Below are positions 1 to 7,232 of a stretch of DNA of 13,693 bases, in pieces. The DNA lies in NCBI GenBank assembly GCA_029934555.1, contig JAOZMA010000027.1:1-13693 (forward strand). The letters are read 5' to 3'. Position 1 is the stretch's first letter. The number at the start of each line of letters is the position of its first letter. A model generated the notes under the pieces. The model saw only the letters and a list, made by a program, of their open reading frames with translations, had not been told where the DNA came from and made no database searches. The position numbers were made by a program, and so were the translations under genes. This stretch comes from Acidimicrobiia bacterium (lineage in GTDB: Bacteria; Actinomycetota; Acidimicrobiia; Spongiisociales; UBA5794).

Positions 1-2
1 GG

Positions 3-3000
3 CTACCGCGTGCCTGCCAGCGTCATCATCTGGCGTAGGGCTACTACGACCGCTGCACTGTCGGAGACACCGTCCCTCCTCAGCAGGCTCACGAGCTGCG
101 ACAGCCGCTCGCGCTCGACGGCCATCGCTTCGGCAAACAGACTGAATGCAGCATCAACATCACCGTCATGGTCCTCTGAGAGCACTCGCTCGACGATCGC
201 TCGGCGGAGACTCATGAGCTCCTGCTCCAAACTGAGTGTCGCCCAGCGTTGCCATCGGGTCGAGGCCGGCAGGCTCTTGATCTCTCTCTCGAGCCAGTCG
301 ATGTGGAACGCGTGGCCAACCCGATAGAACGCTCGCCCCACATCGCGAAGCGGTAGCCCTGTGTCGGCTGCCACGTCGATGATGTCGGGAGCGTGAACCA
401 ACTCGACCTGAAACACGTGGGCGATCGCGATCTCCTCCGGTACACCGAGATCGACGAAACGCTTTACCCGCCGGCCGAGACGGTTCTGCCACTGCTTCGG
501 CCCCATAGATCGGATCTCGTTCGCTATCTCGACGAAACCGGTTCGATAGGCTTCGATTCGCTCGACGATCGGCTCCGTTCCGGATCGACCGATGAACCAT
601 CGAGTGGTGGTTTCAACGAGACCGTCGACACCCGCAAGGAGTTGGCGCAAGACCTCTGCGTCCACCGATCCGGCCAGATTCTCAACCTCGCGCCATCGGG
701 TGGATGCTCCGACAACGCCGCGTGCGGTGCGATAGGCCCGAACGATCTCCGCTGCACCGGCGCCGGTCTCAGCCTCGATGCGTGACACGAACGTGATGCC
801 CTGCGAGTTCAGCATCTCGTTCGCCACGATGGTCGACACGAGCTGTCGGCGCAACGGATGAGCCAGGATCAACACCTCGAACCGATCGACGATCTCGACA
901 GGGAAGTAGCTCGTGAGGAGGCTCTCGAAGAACGCCGACTCAGGCAGGTCCGAATCCACGAGCTCGTCGGTGAGATGCCCCTTCGCGTAGGCGAGCAACA
1001 CGGCGAGCTCTGGTCGAGCCATTCCCCGCCCGGAGCGCATGCGCTCTGACATGATCTCGGTAGAGGGGAGCACTTCGATGTCCCGATCAAGTCCGGCGAC
1101 GGCCTCGAGTCGGACCATCAGATCTTCATAGGACTCCATTCGCCCGGCAGATGCTGCCGCCTCCTGGGAGAGGATCTGGGCCTGAACGAAGTTGTCGTAG
1201 ACGATGGCGGCAACGACGTCGTCGGACACCTCTTGGATCAGTTCGTTCCGTGCATTGCCTGTGAGTTCTCCGGATTGCTCGGCGATCCTCAAGAGGATCT
1301 TGATATTCACCTCGCGATCCGAACAGTGGACTCCCCCGCTGTTATCGATGAAGTCGGTGAAGATCCGCCCACCCGATCGGTCGTACTCGATACGCCCGGC
1401 CTGCGTGAAACCCAGGTTGCCGCCTTCGCCGACGACGCGGCAGCGCAAGTCACGCCCGTTCACCCTGACGGTGTCGTTGGATCGATCCTGTGCATCGTCG
1501 TTCGTCTCAGATTTCGCCTTGACGTAAGTTCCGATACCGCCGTTCCAGAGCAGATCGACGGGAGCCTTGAGGATGGCGGAGATCAGTTCGGGCGGGTTCA
1601 TCTCTGTGCTCGTCGTTCCCAGAGATGAACGCATCTCCTCGGTCAGTTCGATGCGTTTCAGACTGCGGGGGAACACGCCTCCTCCCGGCGAAATGGCGTC
1701 GCGGTTGTAGTCATCCCACGAAGACCGGCCCAATTCGGCGACCCGTTCGCGTTCCATGAATGAGCGTTCCGGATCAGGGTCCGGATCGATGAAGATGTGG
1801 CGGTGGTCGAAGGCGGCGACCAGTCGGATGCTGCGAGAAAGCAGCATCCCATTTCCGAACACATCACCCGACATGTCTCCGATGCCCACGACGGTGATCG
1901 GATCCGACTCGACATCGACGTCGAGTTCCATGAAATGGCGGCGCACCGATTCCCATGCGCCCCTGGCCGTGATCCCGAGCGCCTTGTGGTCGTACCCTGT
2001 CGATCCTCCGGATGCGAAAGCGTCATCGAGCCAGAACCCGGCGTCAACAGCGATGTCGTTAGCGGTGTCCGAGAAGGTCGCCGTACCGCGATCCGCTGCC
2101 ACGACGAAGTACGGATCGTCACCATCAAGCGTACGAACACCGAACGGGTGCACGACCTGTCCTTCTTCGTAGTTGTCGGTGACGTCGAGGAGTGCCCGGA
2201 TGAAGACCCGATAGCCGTCTTTCACCTCATCGAACGTCGGACCCGCTACCGGATCGGCGACCCGCCTCATCACGAATCCGCCCTTCGCACCGGTCGGCAC
2301 GATCACCACGTTCTTCGTCATCTGGGCCTTCATCAAGCCGAGAACCTCGGTCCGATAGTCCTGACGCCGGATCGACCAACGGATGCCACCTCTCGCCACC
2401 ATGCCACCACGCAGATGAACACCCGCCACGTCGCGAGCGAACACGAAGATCTCATACATCGGGCGGGGTTCGGGTGCGGCAGGGACCTTTGCGGAGAGGA
2501 ATTTGAAAGCAAGGGATCCGGTCTTGAGGAATGCATTCGTCCTCACCGTCGCATCGATGAGTCCGAGGAACGCTCTCAAAATTCGGTCTTCATCGAGCGA
2601 AGCAACCGCCTCGAGGCGCTCAAGCAGATTCGCTCGGATTGCACTCTCAACGCTCTCGTCGGCGTCGGGGCCGAATCGGGATTCGAAGAGTCGCACCAAA
2701 TCGTCCGTTATATCCGGATAACCGGCGAGGGCCTCAGCAACGTACGACTTGGAGAACGCAGGATTCACGAGGTGCCAATACGACCGGTAGGCGCGCAGGA
2801 CGTTGATCTTCTCGTGATCAAGGTCGGTGAGCACCAGGAGTCGACTCAGACCGTCTGACTCGCCTTCGCCCACGAGCGTCGCCGTGAGTGCTTCCGAGAC
2901 CCGCCCACCACACGCGGCCACGTCCAGGCAACCCCCGTCGGGACCGAGAACACCGAAGTCGTGGGCGAAGAGTTCGTCGTCGCCGTCGTCATCGGTGGAC

Positions 3001-4751
3001 AATCGGGTCGGGATCTCCTCGACCACGCGTAGCCCGAGATCCTCGATGAGCGGCAGCATCTCCGAAAGGTCACGCTTGCCCCCACGGCTATACACCACGA
3101 TGCGGGTGAGATGCTCATCCGAGTCGGCCTCGTTGAAGATGGAGACTCTGATGGGATCGTCGCTCGACATGAGAGCATCGACATCGACGATCGATCGCGC
3201 TGCCTCCCCAAGAGACGACGCCGCTCGGAAGTGGGCCGGATACCGGTAGGCGTACGACTCGATCAGCGCTCGCGCTGCCGCTTGATCCCGCGTCCCGGCG
3301 ATCGTCTGACAGACCCGGTCCTCCCATGTGCGGGTCAGCCGATACACGTCCTGTTCGAGGCCATCGAACGGCACCGCCGGAATTGCACCGTCTATCCAGA
3401 CGGTGAAGTGGATTCGGGCATCACCGGTCTCACCGAGTGTCAGCTGATAGTCGATAGAGACGCCGCCGTAGCGTTCCAGGATGAGGTCCTGAAGCTGTCT
3501 GCGAAGATTCGCATCGAAGCGATCACGTGGGATGACCACGAGGATCGAAACGTTGCGCTGCAACATGTCGTTGCGCACGAACAGGCGCACGTGCTGATGC
3601 TCCTCGGCCTCGAGGAGTCCGACCAGGCTCGCTCGCAGATCCTCTCGGGTGATGCTGAACAACTCGTCCTTCGGGAACGACTCGAAGATCTGAGTTATCA
3701 CCTTGTGATCGTGTGATCCTTCGACGAGGTCTTCTTCTGCAAGGATGCGTCGCAGCTTGCGACGCAGGATCGGTGTCGTCGCTGATGGCGCCATGTACGC
3801 TTTGGACGTGAAGAGGCCGATCAGTCTCGCCTCGCCCTTCGGTGTCCCGTCGGGGTTCACACGCCGGAGTCCGACGTAGTCCATACGAGAATCGCGGTGA
3901 ACGGTGGACCGGCTGTTGGTCTTCGAGATGACGAGTTGCCTGCCGGACTCGTAACGACCGCGAAGATCGGGTGAGAGATCTCCGAGCGGCACCGGTTCCG
4001 CGAATCGGCTGTGTGATCCTTCGGACAGGATCCCGAGTCCCGAGTCCGGCTTCGCGACGATCGCCGGTCCGTCTCCTTCGTCGACGATGTCGTATTCGCG
4101 ATACCCGAGCAAAATGAAGTTGTCTTCGAGAAGCCAGTCGAGGAACGCTATCGCCTCATCGACTTCTTCACGATGGAACGCCGCACCGTCCTCGAAGGCG
4201 TAATGCGCCATGCGTCGCACAGCGAAGCGCATCGGCTCATAGTCACGCACCGTCGTTCGAATGCTGCGAATCGCCGTCGCTAACTGCGATTCGAGGTCGC
4301 GCTCTTCCGCGTCCGAAAGAGACTCGACGAGTTCGTAGTGCTGAAGCGACTCGCGATGGGAGGCGTCCTTCCCCGAAGCGACCTCGCTCAGATCGCCCGA
4401 TGAATCCCTCGATGTTCCGACAACCGGATGGAAGTGTCGGGCGATCGTGTAGCCAAGCCGGGTCAGCCGGTTGGAGATGGAGTCGACGAGAAAGGAGGCG
4501 TCGTCCGTGACGATCTCGACCACGGATCCGGTGGTTTCGTATCCGCAGGTGTCGACGGTCGGGTGGAAGACCCGGACCACGAACGGCTCTCTCCCGCGCT
4601 CGTTCAGGAGCCCGAATGCACAGGAGATCTCTGCCTCGAACTGATCGGCGCTGATCGTAGGCTCTTCGTCCTCCGGGATACGCCGCTTGTAGGCGTTTGC
4701 AAAAGCGACAAGCGCCATGTCGGACGTGTCCCGTGTATCCCCGTTACTCAC
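3..4751 (-). CDS. gdh: NAD-specific glutamate dehydrogenase, large 180-kDa class
   Basis: Oxidatively deaminates L-glutamate to 2-oxoglutarate and ammonia with NAD+, in the cytoplasm. The product is about 1582 residues, in the usual 1550-1650 range, and both ends are inside the window (TAG stop at 3-5). The N-terminal ~700 residues are the regulatory ACT-like region of this class. The catalytic core shows ARGGIRWS (about 786-793), KAQMTKN (808-814) and PTGAKGGF (819-826), which hold the expected substrate-binding and catalytic lysines. GIGDMSGDVFGNG (956-968) opens the dinucleotide-binding part, followed by NGGIGTY and GEGGNLGFTQ. I chose the GTG at 4751 because TATCCT lies exactly 7 bases upstream, a leaderless arrangement; the ATG at 4718 is an alternative 11 codons later, and neither has a Shine-Dalgarno. 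A longer open frame to 4955 overlaps the divergent membrane-protein gene and is unlikely. Family assignment is secure; the start is moderately sure. Confidence 0.95.
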   Translation of the reverse strand: MSNGDTRDTSDMALVAFANAYKRRIPEDEEPTISADQFEAEISCAFGLLNERGREPFVVRVFHPTVDTCGYETTGSVVEIVTDDASFLVDSISNRLTRLGYTIARHFHPVVGTSRDSSGDLSEVASGKDASHRESLQHYELVESLSDAEERDLESQLATAIRSIRTTVRDYEPMRFAVRRMAHYAFEDGAAFHREEVDEAIAFLDWLLEDNFILLGYREYDIVDEGDGPAIVAKPDSGLGILSEGSHSRFAEPVPLGDLSPDLRGRYESGRQLVISKTNSRSTVHRDSRMDYVGLRRVNPDGTPKGEARLIGLFTSKAYMAPSATTPILRRKLRRILAEEDLVEGSHDHKVITQIFESFPKDELFSITREDLRASLVGLLEAEEHQHVRLFVRNDMLQRNVSILVVIPRDRFDANLRRQLQDLILERYGGVSIDYQLTLGETGDARIHFTVWIDGAIPAVPFDGLEQDVYRLTRTWEDRVCQTIAGTRDQAAARALIESYAYRYPAHFRAASSLGEAARSIVDVDALMSSDDPIRVSIFNEADSDEHLTRIVVYSRGGKRDLSEMLPLIEDLGLRVVEEIPTRLSTDDDGDDELFAHDFGVLGPDGGCLDVAACGGRVSEALTATLVGEGESDGLSRLLVLTDLDHEKINVLRAYRSYWHLVNPAFSKSYVAEALAGYPDITDDLVRLFESRFGPDADESVESAIRANLLERLEAVASLDEDRILRAFLGLIDATVRTNAFLKTGSLAFKFLSAKVPAAPEPRPMYEIFVFARDVAGVHLRGGMVARGGIRWSIRRQDYRTEVLGLMKAQMTKNVVIVPTGAKGGFVMRRVADPVAGPTFDEVKDGYRVFIRALLDVTDNYEEGQVVHPFGVRTLDGDDPYFVVAADRGTATFSDTANDIAVDAGFWLDDAFASGGSTGYDHKALGITARGAWESVRRHFMELDVDVESDPITVVGIGDMSGDVFGNGMLLSRSIRLVAAFDHRHIFIDPDPDPERSFMERERVAELGRSSWDDYNRDAISPGGGVFPRSLKRIELTEEMRSSLGTTSTEMNPPELISAILKAPVDLLWNGGIGTYVKAKSETNDDAQDRSNDTVRVNGRDLRCRVVGEGGNLGFTQAGRIEYDRSGGRIFTDFIDNSGGVHCSDREVNIKILLRIAEQSGELTGNARNELIQEVSDDVVAAIVYDNFVQAQILSQEAAASAGRMESYEDLMVRLEAVAGLDRDIEVLPSTEIMSERMRSGRGMARPELAVLLAYAKGHLTDELVDSDLPESAFFESLLTSYFPVEIVDRFEVLILAHPLRRQLVSTIVANEMLNSQGITFVSRIEAETGAGAAEIVRAYRTARGVVGASTRWREVENLAGSVDAEVLRQLLAGVDGLVETTTRWFIGRSGTEPIVERIEAYRTGFVEIANEIRSMGPKQWQNRLGRRVKRFVDLGVPEEIAIAHVFQVELVHAPDIIDVAADTGLPLRDVGRAFYRVGHAFHIDWLEREIKSLPASTRWQRWATLSLEQELMSLRRAIVERVLSEDHDGDVDAAFSLFAEAMAVERERLSQLVSLLRRDGVSDSAAVVVALRQMMTLAGTR

Positions 4752-4758
4752 GGCGGGG

Positions 4759-4790
4759 AGGATACCCGTTCGGGCACCCGCTCCGCGCAA
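4759..4790 (-). promoter_or_regulatory. Candidate leaderless promoter of the glutamate dehydrogenase gene
   Basis: On the minus strand TATCCT (4759-4764) fits the actinobacterial -10 consensus TANNNT and sits exactly 7 bases before an in-frame GTG at 4751, so transcription would start at or next to the start codon. TTGCGC (4785-4790) could be the -35 element, but the 20-base spacer is long. No Shine-Dalgarno precedes this GTG or the downstream ATG. This is inferred from spacing only. Confidence 0.45.
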
Positions 4791-4829
4791 GGACCGGTGG
4801 GAAGAGCGAGACAACAGGTCATCCGGTTC

Positions 4830-4859
4830 TAGCCTTTCGGCCGACACTGACGAAAGAGG
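4830..4859 (+). promoter_or_regulatory. Candidate -10 box and ribosome binding site of the Bax inhibitor-1 family gene
   Basis: TAGCCT (4830-4835) fits TANNNT and would give a leader of roughly 23 bases. AAAGAGG (4853-4859) is a reasonable Shine-Dalgarno 5 bases before the ATG at 4865, and it is what fixes the start. No convincing -35 hexamer is visible at the right distance. The ribosome site is fairly sure, the -10 is tentative. Confidence 0.4.
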
Positions 4860-4864
4860 CCAAC

Positions 4865-5632
4865 ATGTCGAATACGGCACTGAACAAGTACTTTGGCGAC
4901 AGCGCATCAACGGCGACGCTCGATGCTTCAGCTTCTTCCGTTCCCATGCAGTCATCCATCGTCCCCGACGATCGCATGACGATGGGCGGAACAGCGGGTG
5001 CTACCGGGCTTCTGCTCATTCTTCTGATGATCTCGGGTGCCTGGGGATGGTCGATCTCATCCCCGACCGGAGCGTTGCCGATGTGGTCGATCTTCGTGCT
5101 CATCGGGGCCTTCGTGCTCGCCATCATCACGATCTTCAATCCGAAGATAGCCATCGTCACCGGGCCGATCTATACCGTTGCCCAGGGGCTCTTCCTCGGG
5201 TCGATGAGCAAGGCCTACGAAGCCGAGTGGGGCGGGATCGTACTGACGGCGATTCTCGCCACGATCTCCGTGTTCATCGTCATGCTGGTTCTCTTCACCA
5301 CCCGCACGATCAAGGTCACGAAGAAGACCCGATCAGTCATTATCGGAGCGACGTTGGGGATCGTCCTGTTCTACCTCGCCTCGTTCCTCTTCGCCCTCAT
5401 CGGCGTTGAGATCCCGTTCGTATGGGAAGGCGGAATCGGCGGAATCCTCTTCAGCGTCTTTGTCGTCGGCATCGCAGCGCTCAATCTGCTCCTCGACTTC
5501 GACATGATCGAGCGGGGCGTCGCCATGGGCGCACCCAAGTACATGAACTGGTTCGGAGCTTTCAGCCTGATGGTCACGATCATCTGGCTCTACATCGAGA
5601 TCCTGAGACTCCTCGGCAAGACCCGGAGTTAG
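4865..5632 (+). CDS. Bax inhibitor-1/YccA family membrane protein
   Basis: A 255-residue integral membrane protein of the Bax inhibitor-1 (TMBIM) superfamily. Characterised bacterial relatives include a pH-sensitive calcium-leak channel (YetJ) and YccA, a modulator of FtsH proteolysis; the role here is unknown. About seven hydrophobic helices can be placed near residues 46-66, 73-93, 97-115, 125-146, 157-180, 190-213 and 227-251. The family signature is clear late in the protein: LDFDMIERGV (about 210-219) with Asp211 and Asp213, then GAPKYMNW (222-229) and LYIEILRLL (242-250). The acidic pair fits the proton/calcium-sensing aspartates known in the family. The first ~40 residues are polar, Ser/Ala/Thr-rich and probably cytoplasmic. 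The start is set by AAAGAGG upstream. The gene is divergent from glutamate dehydrogenase and convergent with usp, so it is probably a single-gene transcript. Confidence 0.9.
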   Translation: MSNTALNKYFGDSASTATLDASASSVPMQSSIVPDDRMTMGGTAGATGLLLILLMISGAWGWSISSPTGALPMWSIFVLIGAFVLAIITIFNPKIAIVTGPIYTVAQGLFLGSMSKAYEAEWGGIVLTAILATISVFIVMLVLFTTRTIKVTKKTRSVIIGATLGIVLFYLASFLFALIGVEIPFVWEGGIGGILFSVFVVGIAALNLLLDFDMIERGVAMGAPKYMNWFGAFSLMVTIIWLYIEILRLLGKTRS

Positions 5633-5683
5633 TAGATCAGTAGATCAGTGCTGATCTACTCGCCGCTGCTCTACTGGTCTACT
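5631..5683. repeat. Inverted array of 8-base repeats, possible bidirectional terminator
   Basis: AGTAGATC occurs twice in tandem (5631-5638, 5639-5646). The same unit then appears in reverse orientation as GATCTACT (5653-5660), GCTCTACT (5668-5675) and GGTCTACT (5676-5683). The arms 5639-5648 and 5651-5660 are perfect 10-base complements, and 5631-5640 can pair with the same right arm using a 10-base loop. The array spans the convergent gap between the Bax inhibitor-1 gene and usp, overlaps the first gene's stop codon and covers the stop and last codons of usp. There is no clear T-tract, so intrinsic termination is possible but unproven. Confidence 0.55.
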
Positions 5684-6132
5684 GAATCACACGGCACCAC
5701 AAGCACCGGACAGGGGGCTTCGTGGACTACGTGATTCGCTACCGAGCCGACGACCATTCTGCGGAGCAGTCCGGCCCCCCGGCGACCGACCACGAGGATG
5801 TCCGCATCGACTCTCCTGCACACGTCGATGAGTTGCGATGACGGCTCTCCGATCTCCTCCCGCGTCTCGTAGCTCACGTTTGACAGATCGACGGAGCGAA
5901 GCGTGCGATCGAGAACATCACGCTGTGCCTCCGACAGCGAGTCGCCAAGCGCCTCGGCAGTGGGTGGCGATCCGACGATCCCCCACCAGCCTTCCGGTGG
6001 CCGTACGACGGTTACGATGATGAGATGCGCTGACTGACATTGTGTCAGTGCAGCCGCTGCTCGTACAGCCTCGATCGACGGATCAGAACCGTCGACGCCT
6101 GCAACAATGACCTTGGGGTTCCAACCTTCCAC
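5671..6132 (-). CDS. Universal stress protein, UspA family, single domain
   Basis: A 153-residue cytoplasmic protein with the Usp alpha/beta fold, probably a dimeric ATP-binding stress regulator. VIVAGVDGSDPS (about 8-19) is the first strand and loop, with the conserved Asp14. The ATP-binding signature G-x2-G-x9-G-S appears as GRRGAG (117-122) through VVGS (127-130), followed by the typical VVHEAPCPVLVVP ending (135-147), so it belongs to the ATP-binding branch. The start is GTG at 6132, set by a strong GAGGAGGT (6139-6146) 6 bases upstream. The last codons (SVDQ) are encoded by the flanking repeat array. It is divergent from the nfnAB-like pair, so shared redox or energy-state control is plausible but not shown. 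Confidence 0.93.
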   Translation of the reverse strand: MEGWNPKVIVAGVDGSDPSIEAVRAAAALTQCQSAHLIIVTVVRPPEGWWGIVGSPPTAEALGDSLSEAQRDVLDRTLRSVDLSNVSYETREEIGEPSSQLIDVCRRVDADILVVGRRGAGLLRRMVVGSVANHVVHEAPCPVLVVPCDSVDQ

Positions 6133-6138
6133 GACGAC

Positions 6139-6165
6139 ACCTCCTCATGCTCTGATATCAGAGTA
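6139..6165 (-). promoter_or_regulatory. usp ribosome binding site, candidate -10 and overlapping palindrome
   Basis: GAGGAGGT (6139-6146, minus strand) is a near-perfect Shine-Dalgarno. TACTCT (6160-6165, minus strand) fits TANNNT and would place the transcript start near 6153. The perfect 12-base palindrome TCTGATATCAGA (6151-6162) overlaps both, where a dimeric repressor would block transcription. The operator role is inference; no regulator gene lies nearby. Confidence 0.4.
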
Positions 6166-6231
6166 TCGGGTGGACAGGCCGTGGGGAAGGGGCGAAAGCC
6201 TTGTGCTGTGGGCGTATCCGATCAGCCCTCC

Positions 6232-6341
6232 TAGCGTTCCAGCACGGGGATCGTTCTCGCGTTCCCCGGAGAGAAGCGAAGTCAAGCCCAACGGCCCTAT
6301 CCCGGTCGAGGGCAGTTCGACAGAGTGTTGTTTCGGAGGGG
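6232..6341 (+). promoter_or_regulatory. nfnA upstream region: candidate -10, leader hairpin and ribosome binding site
   Basis: TAGCGT (6232-6237) matches the -10-like hexamer seen at two other starts in this window. CGGGGA (6245-6250) and TCCCCG (6263-6268) form a 6-base stem with a 12-base loop that would lie near the very 5' end of the transcript. GGAGGGG (6335-6341) is a good Shine-Dalgarno just before the ATG at 6345. No clear -35 element is visible. The ribosome site is convincing; promoter and hairpin are tentative. Confidence 0.35.
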
Positions 6342-6344
6342 ACG

Positions 6345-7232
6345 ATGTACCTGATCTTGGAAGCGGAGTCGATCGCACCGGACGTGAGACGAATCGTCGT
6401 CGAGGCACCGAAGATCGCGAAGAAACACCAGGCCGGCCAGTTCGTGATCGTGCGGGTCACGCCCAACGGCGAGCGGATCCCGCTGACCATCGCCGCCGCA
6501 GACGCCGATGCCGGCTCCATCACACTGTTCGTTCAGGCGATCGGGCGTACGACGACACTGATAAACGAATTGGAGACCGGGGACTGCCTCGTCGATGTTG
6601 CCGGTCCTCTCGGTCACGCGTCCGAGATCAAACAGTACGGGACGGCAGTTGTCGTAGGCGGCGGTGTCGGAACGGCGATCGCCTACCCGATCGCACTGGC
6701 CCTCGCTGACGCAGGCAATCGTGTGATCGCAATCATCGGCGGTCGAACGAAGGAGTACGTGCTCCTCGAAAATGAATTGTCGACTCATGGCATCGAGGTG
6801 CTGCCCTGCACCGACGACGGTTCCTACGGACGCAAGGGCTTCGTCACCGAGGCCCTCGTCGACGTCATCGCCGATGAAGAGATCGGCGTCGTCTTCGCCA
6901 TCGGCCCGATCCCGATGATGAGCGCCGTGGCAGAGGTCACCAGGGAGTCGGGAATCGAAACGGTCGCCTCGCTCAATCCGATCATGGTGGACGGAACCGG
7001 AATGTGCGGCGGATGTCGTGTCGAGGTCGGAGGGGAAACGAAGTTCGCGTGCGTGGACGGACCAGAGTTCGATGCCCACCAAGTCGACTTCAAGCTCCTC
7101 CAGCGGCGAAACACGTCATACCGGGCGTTCGAGGCGGACCAGCTCAACGACCTGAGATCCCTTGATGCGGAGCACCACGAACAGGTACTCGCTCCCGTGC
7201 GAGGTGCCTGTGCGCGAGAAGAAGCCTCATGA
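6345..7232 (+). CDS. nfnA: NfnA-like subunit: FAD/[2Fe-2S] ferredoxin-NADP reductase-type protein (NADH side)
   Basis: A 295-residue cytoplasmic flavoprotein resembling the small subunit of NADH-dependent reduced ferredoxin:NADP+ oxidoreductase (also annotated as sulfide dehydrogenase subunit SudB). In order it has a beta-barrel FAD domain with RIPLTIA (about 44-50), a nucleotide-binding domain with GGGVGTA (105-111), and a C-terminal iron-sulfur segment. That segment gives Asp216, Cys221, Cys224 and Cys236, matching the unusual one-Asp, three-Cys [2Fe-2S] ligand set known for Nfn. The tail CVDGPEFDAHQVDF (236-249) is typical of the family. In known Nfn this subunit takes electrons from NADH and its FAD passes them to the large subunit. 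The start is set by GGAGGGG at 6335-6341. It overlaps the next gene by ATGA, so the two are translationally coupled. The alternative function is a sulfide dehydrogenase-type reductase. Confidence 0.88.
   Translation: MYLILEAESIAPDVRRIVVEAPKIAKKHQAGQFVIVRVTPNGERIPLTIAAADADAGSITLFVQAIGRTTTLINELETGDCLVDVAGPLGHASEIKQYGTAVVVGGGVGTAIAYPIALALADAGNRVIAIIGGRTKEYVLLENELSTHGIEVLPCTDDGSYGRKGFVTEALVDVIADEEIGVVFAIGPIPMMSAVAEVTRESGIETVASLNPIMVDGTGMCGGCRVEVGGETKFACVDGPEFDAHQVDFKLLQRRNTSYRAFEADQLNDLRSLDAEHHEQVLAPVRGACAREEAS

Noticed and set aside
1797..2858. Long plus-strand open frame (353 codons) inside the glutamate dehydrogenase gene
   Set aside because: It is antisense to the conserved catalytic core, its translation is Arg/His/Glu-rich with no recognisable domain, and it is explained as a codon-bias shadow.
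4697..4864. In-frame upstream extension of the Bax inhibitor-1 family gene
   Set aside because: The ATG at 4865 has a good ribosome site and the extra N-terminus is Arg/Pro-rich, unlike the family; it would also overlap the glutamate dehydrogenase start region.
4752..4955. Extension of the glutamate dehydrogenase frame to an ATG at 4955
   Set aside because: The added residues look non-coding, and they would overlap the start and ribosome site of the divergent membrane-protein gene.
6297..7082. Minus-strand open frame (261 codons) opposite nfnA
   Set aside because: It is a shadow of the conserved flavoprotein and its translation is a Asp/His/Arg-rich string without a fold signature.
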